A DNA stretch of 5,675 nt from Bacteroidetes bacterium ADurb.Bin302 (GTDB lineage Bacteria; Bacteroidota; Bacteroidia; Bacteroidales; Paludibacteraceae), in NCBI GenBank assembly GCA_002069025.1, contig MWBK01000243.1:1-5675 (forward strand). The letters are read 5' to 3'. Below, one piece after another: positions 5,671 through 5,675 of the stretch. The notes beneath the pieces were generated by a model. It worked only from the letters and a program-made list of their open reading frames with translations. It searched no databases and was not told the origin of the DNA. Each line of letters starts with the position of its first letter. Positions within the stretch are counted from its first letter, which is position 1. The translations under genes and the position numbers were made by a program.

Positions 5671-5675
5671 AGTAA

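Overview
The window looks like chromosomal DNA from a Bacteroidota (Bacteroidetes) bacterium. It is AT-rich. Several putative promoters match the group's TAnnTTTG -7 element, most clearly at the toxin-antitoxin operon. It also carries a secreted patatin joined to POTRA and outer-membrane barrel sequence, which is common in that phylum. The assignment rests on these traits, not on a database search.

Left part (1-2105). The minus strand holds the first ~594 codons of a type Vd (PlpD-like) patatin phospholipase whose 3' end lies outside the window. Its frame is open throughout except for one TGA at codon 36, exactly at the first glycine of the oxyanion-hole motif (S-G-G-G-A-K-G becomes S-stop-G-G-A-K-G). 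Divergent to it is a complete tRNA-Ser(CGA) with its own promoter-like box and a hairpin terminator.

Middle part (2104-4009). Directly after the tRNA terminator begins a repeat-rich accessory segment. It carries a two-gene HipB/HipA-like toxin-antitoxin operon: a 96-residue XRE-type helix-turn-helix protein followed 3 nt later by a 417-residue full-length HipA-family kinase. Upstream lies a well-formed promoter (TTTG, 19 bp, TATATTTG) and two near-identical 16-bp dyads, TATAG-N6-CTATA and its one-mismatch copy. The second dyad overlaps the -7 box, as expected for autoregulation.

Right part (4010-5675). The 540-bp stretch 4010-4549 has no recognisable gene. It contains a degenerate palindrome, two 118-bp direct repeats differing at one base, and a TAACCC-type heptamer array; 4245-4367 shows only scattered fragments of the same motifs. 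Two membrane-protein genes follow. The first is an intact six-helix protein of unknown function. The second looks like the C-terminal part of a DUF6064-type protein, lacking its N-terminal third and apparently one T short near its start. A second heptamer array in the opposite orientation, a palindrome and a 38-bp sequence close the window.

The 38-bp sequence at 5633-5670 is an exact direct copy of 2104-2141, so the whole ~3.5-kb accessory segment is bracketed by direct repeats. Inside it each gene pair is flanked by inverted copies of repeat modules: GGGCATGCCATGGC palindromes around hipBA, and heptamer arrays plus GGGCGAAT palindromes around the membrane pair. No transposase, integrase or relaxase is visible. 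The best reading is a region built by accumulation of and recombination between small non-coding repeats (REP/MITE-like), with gene modules carried between them. The interval 2142-2380 holds repeat fragments and no gene.
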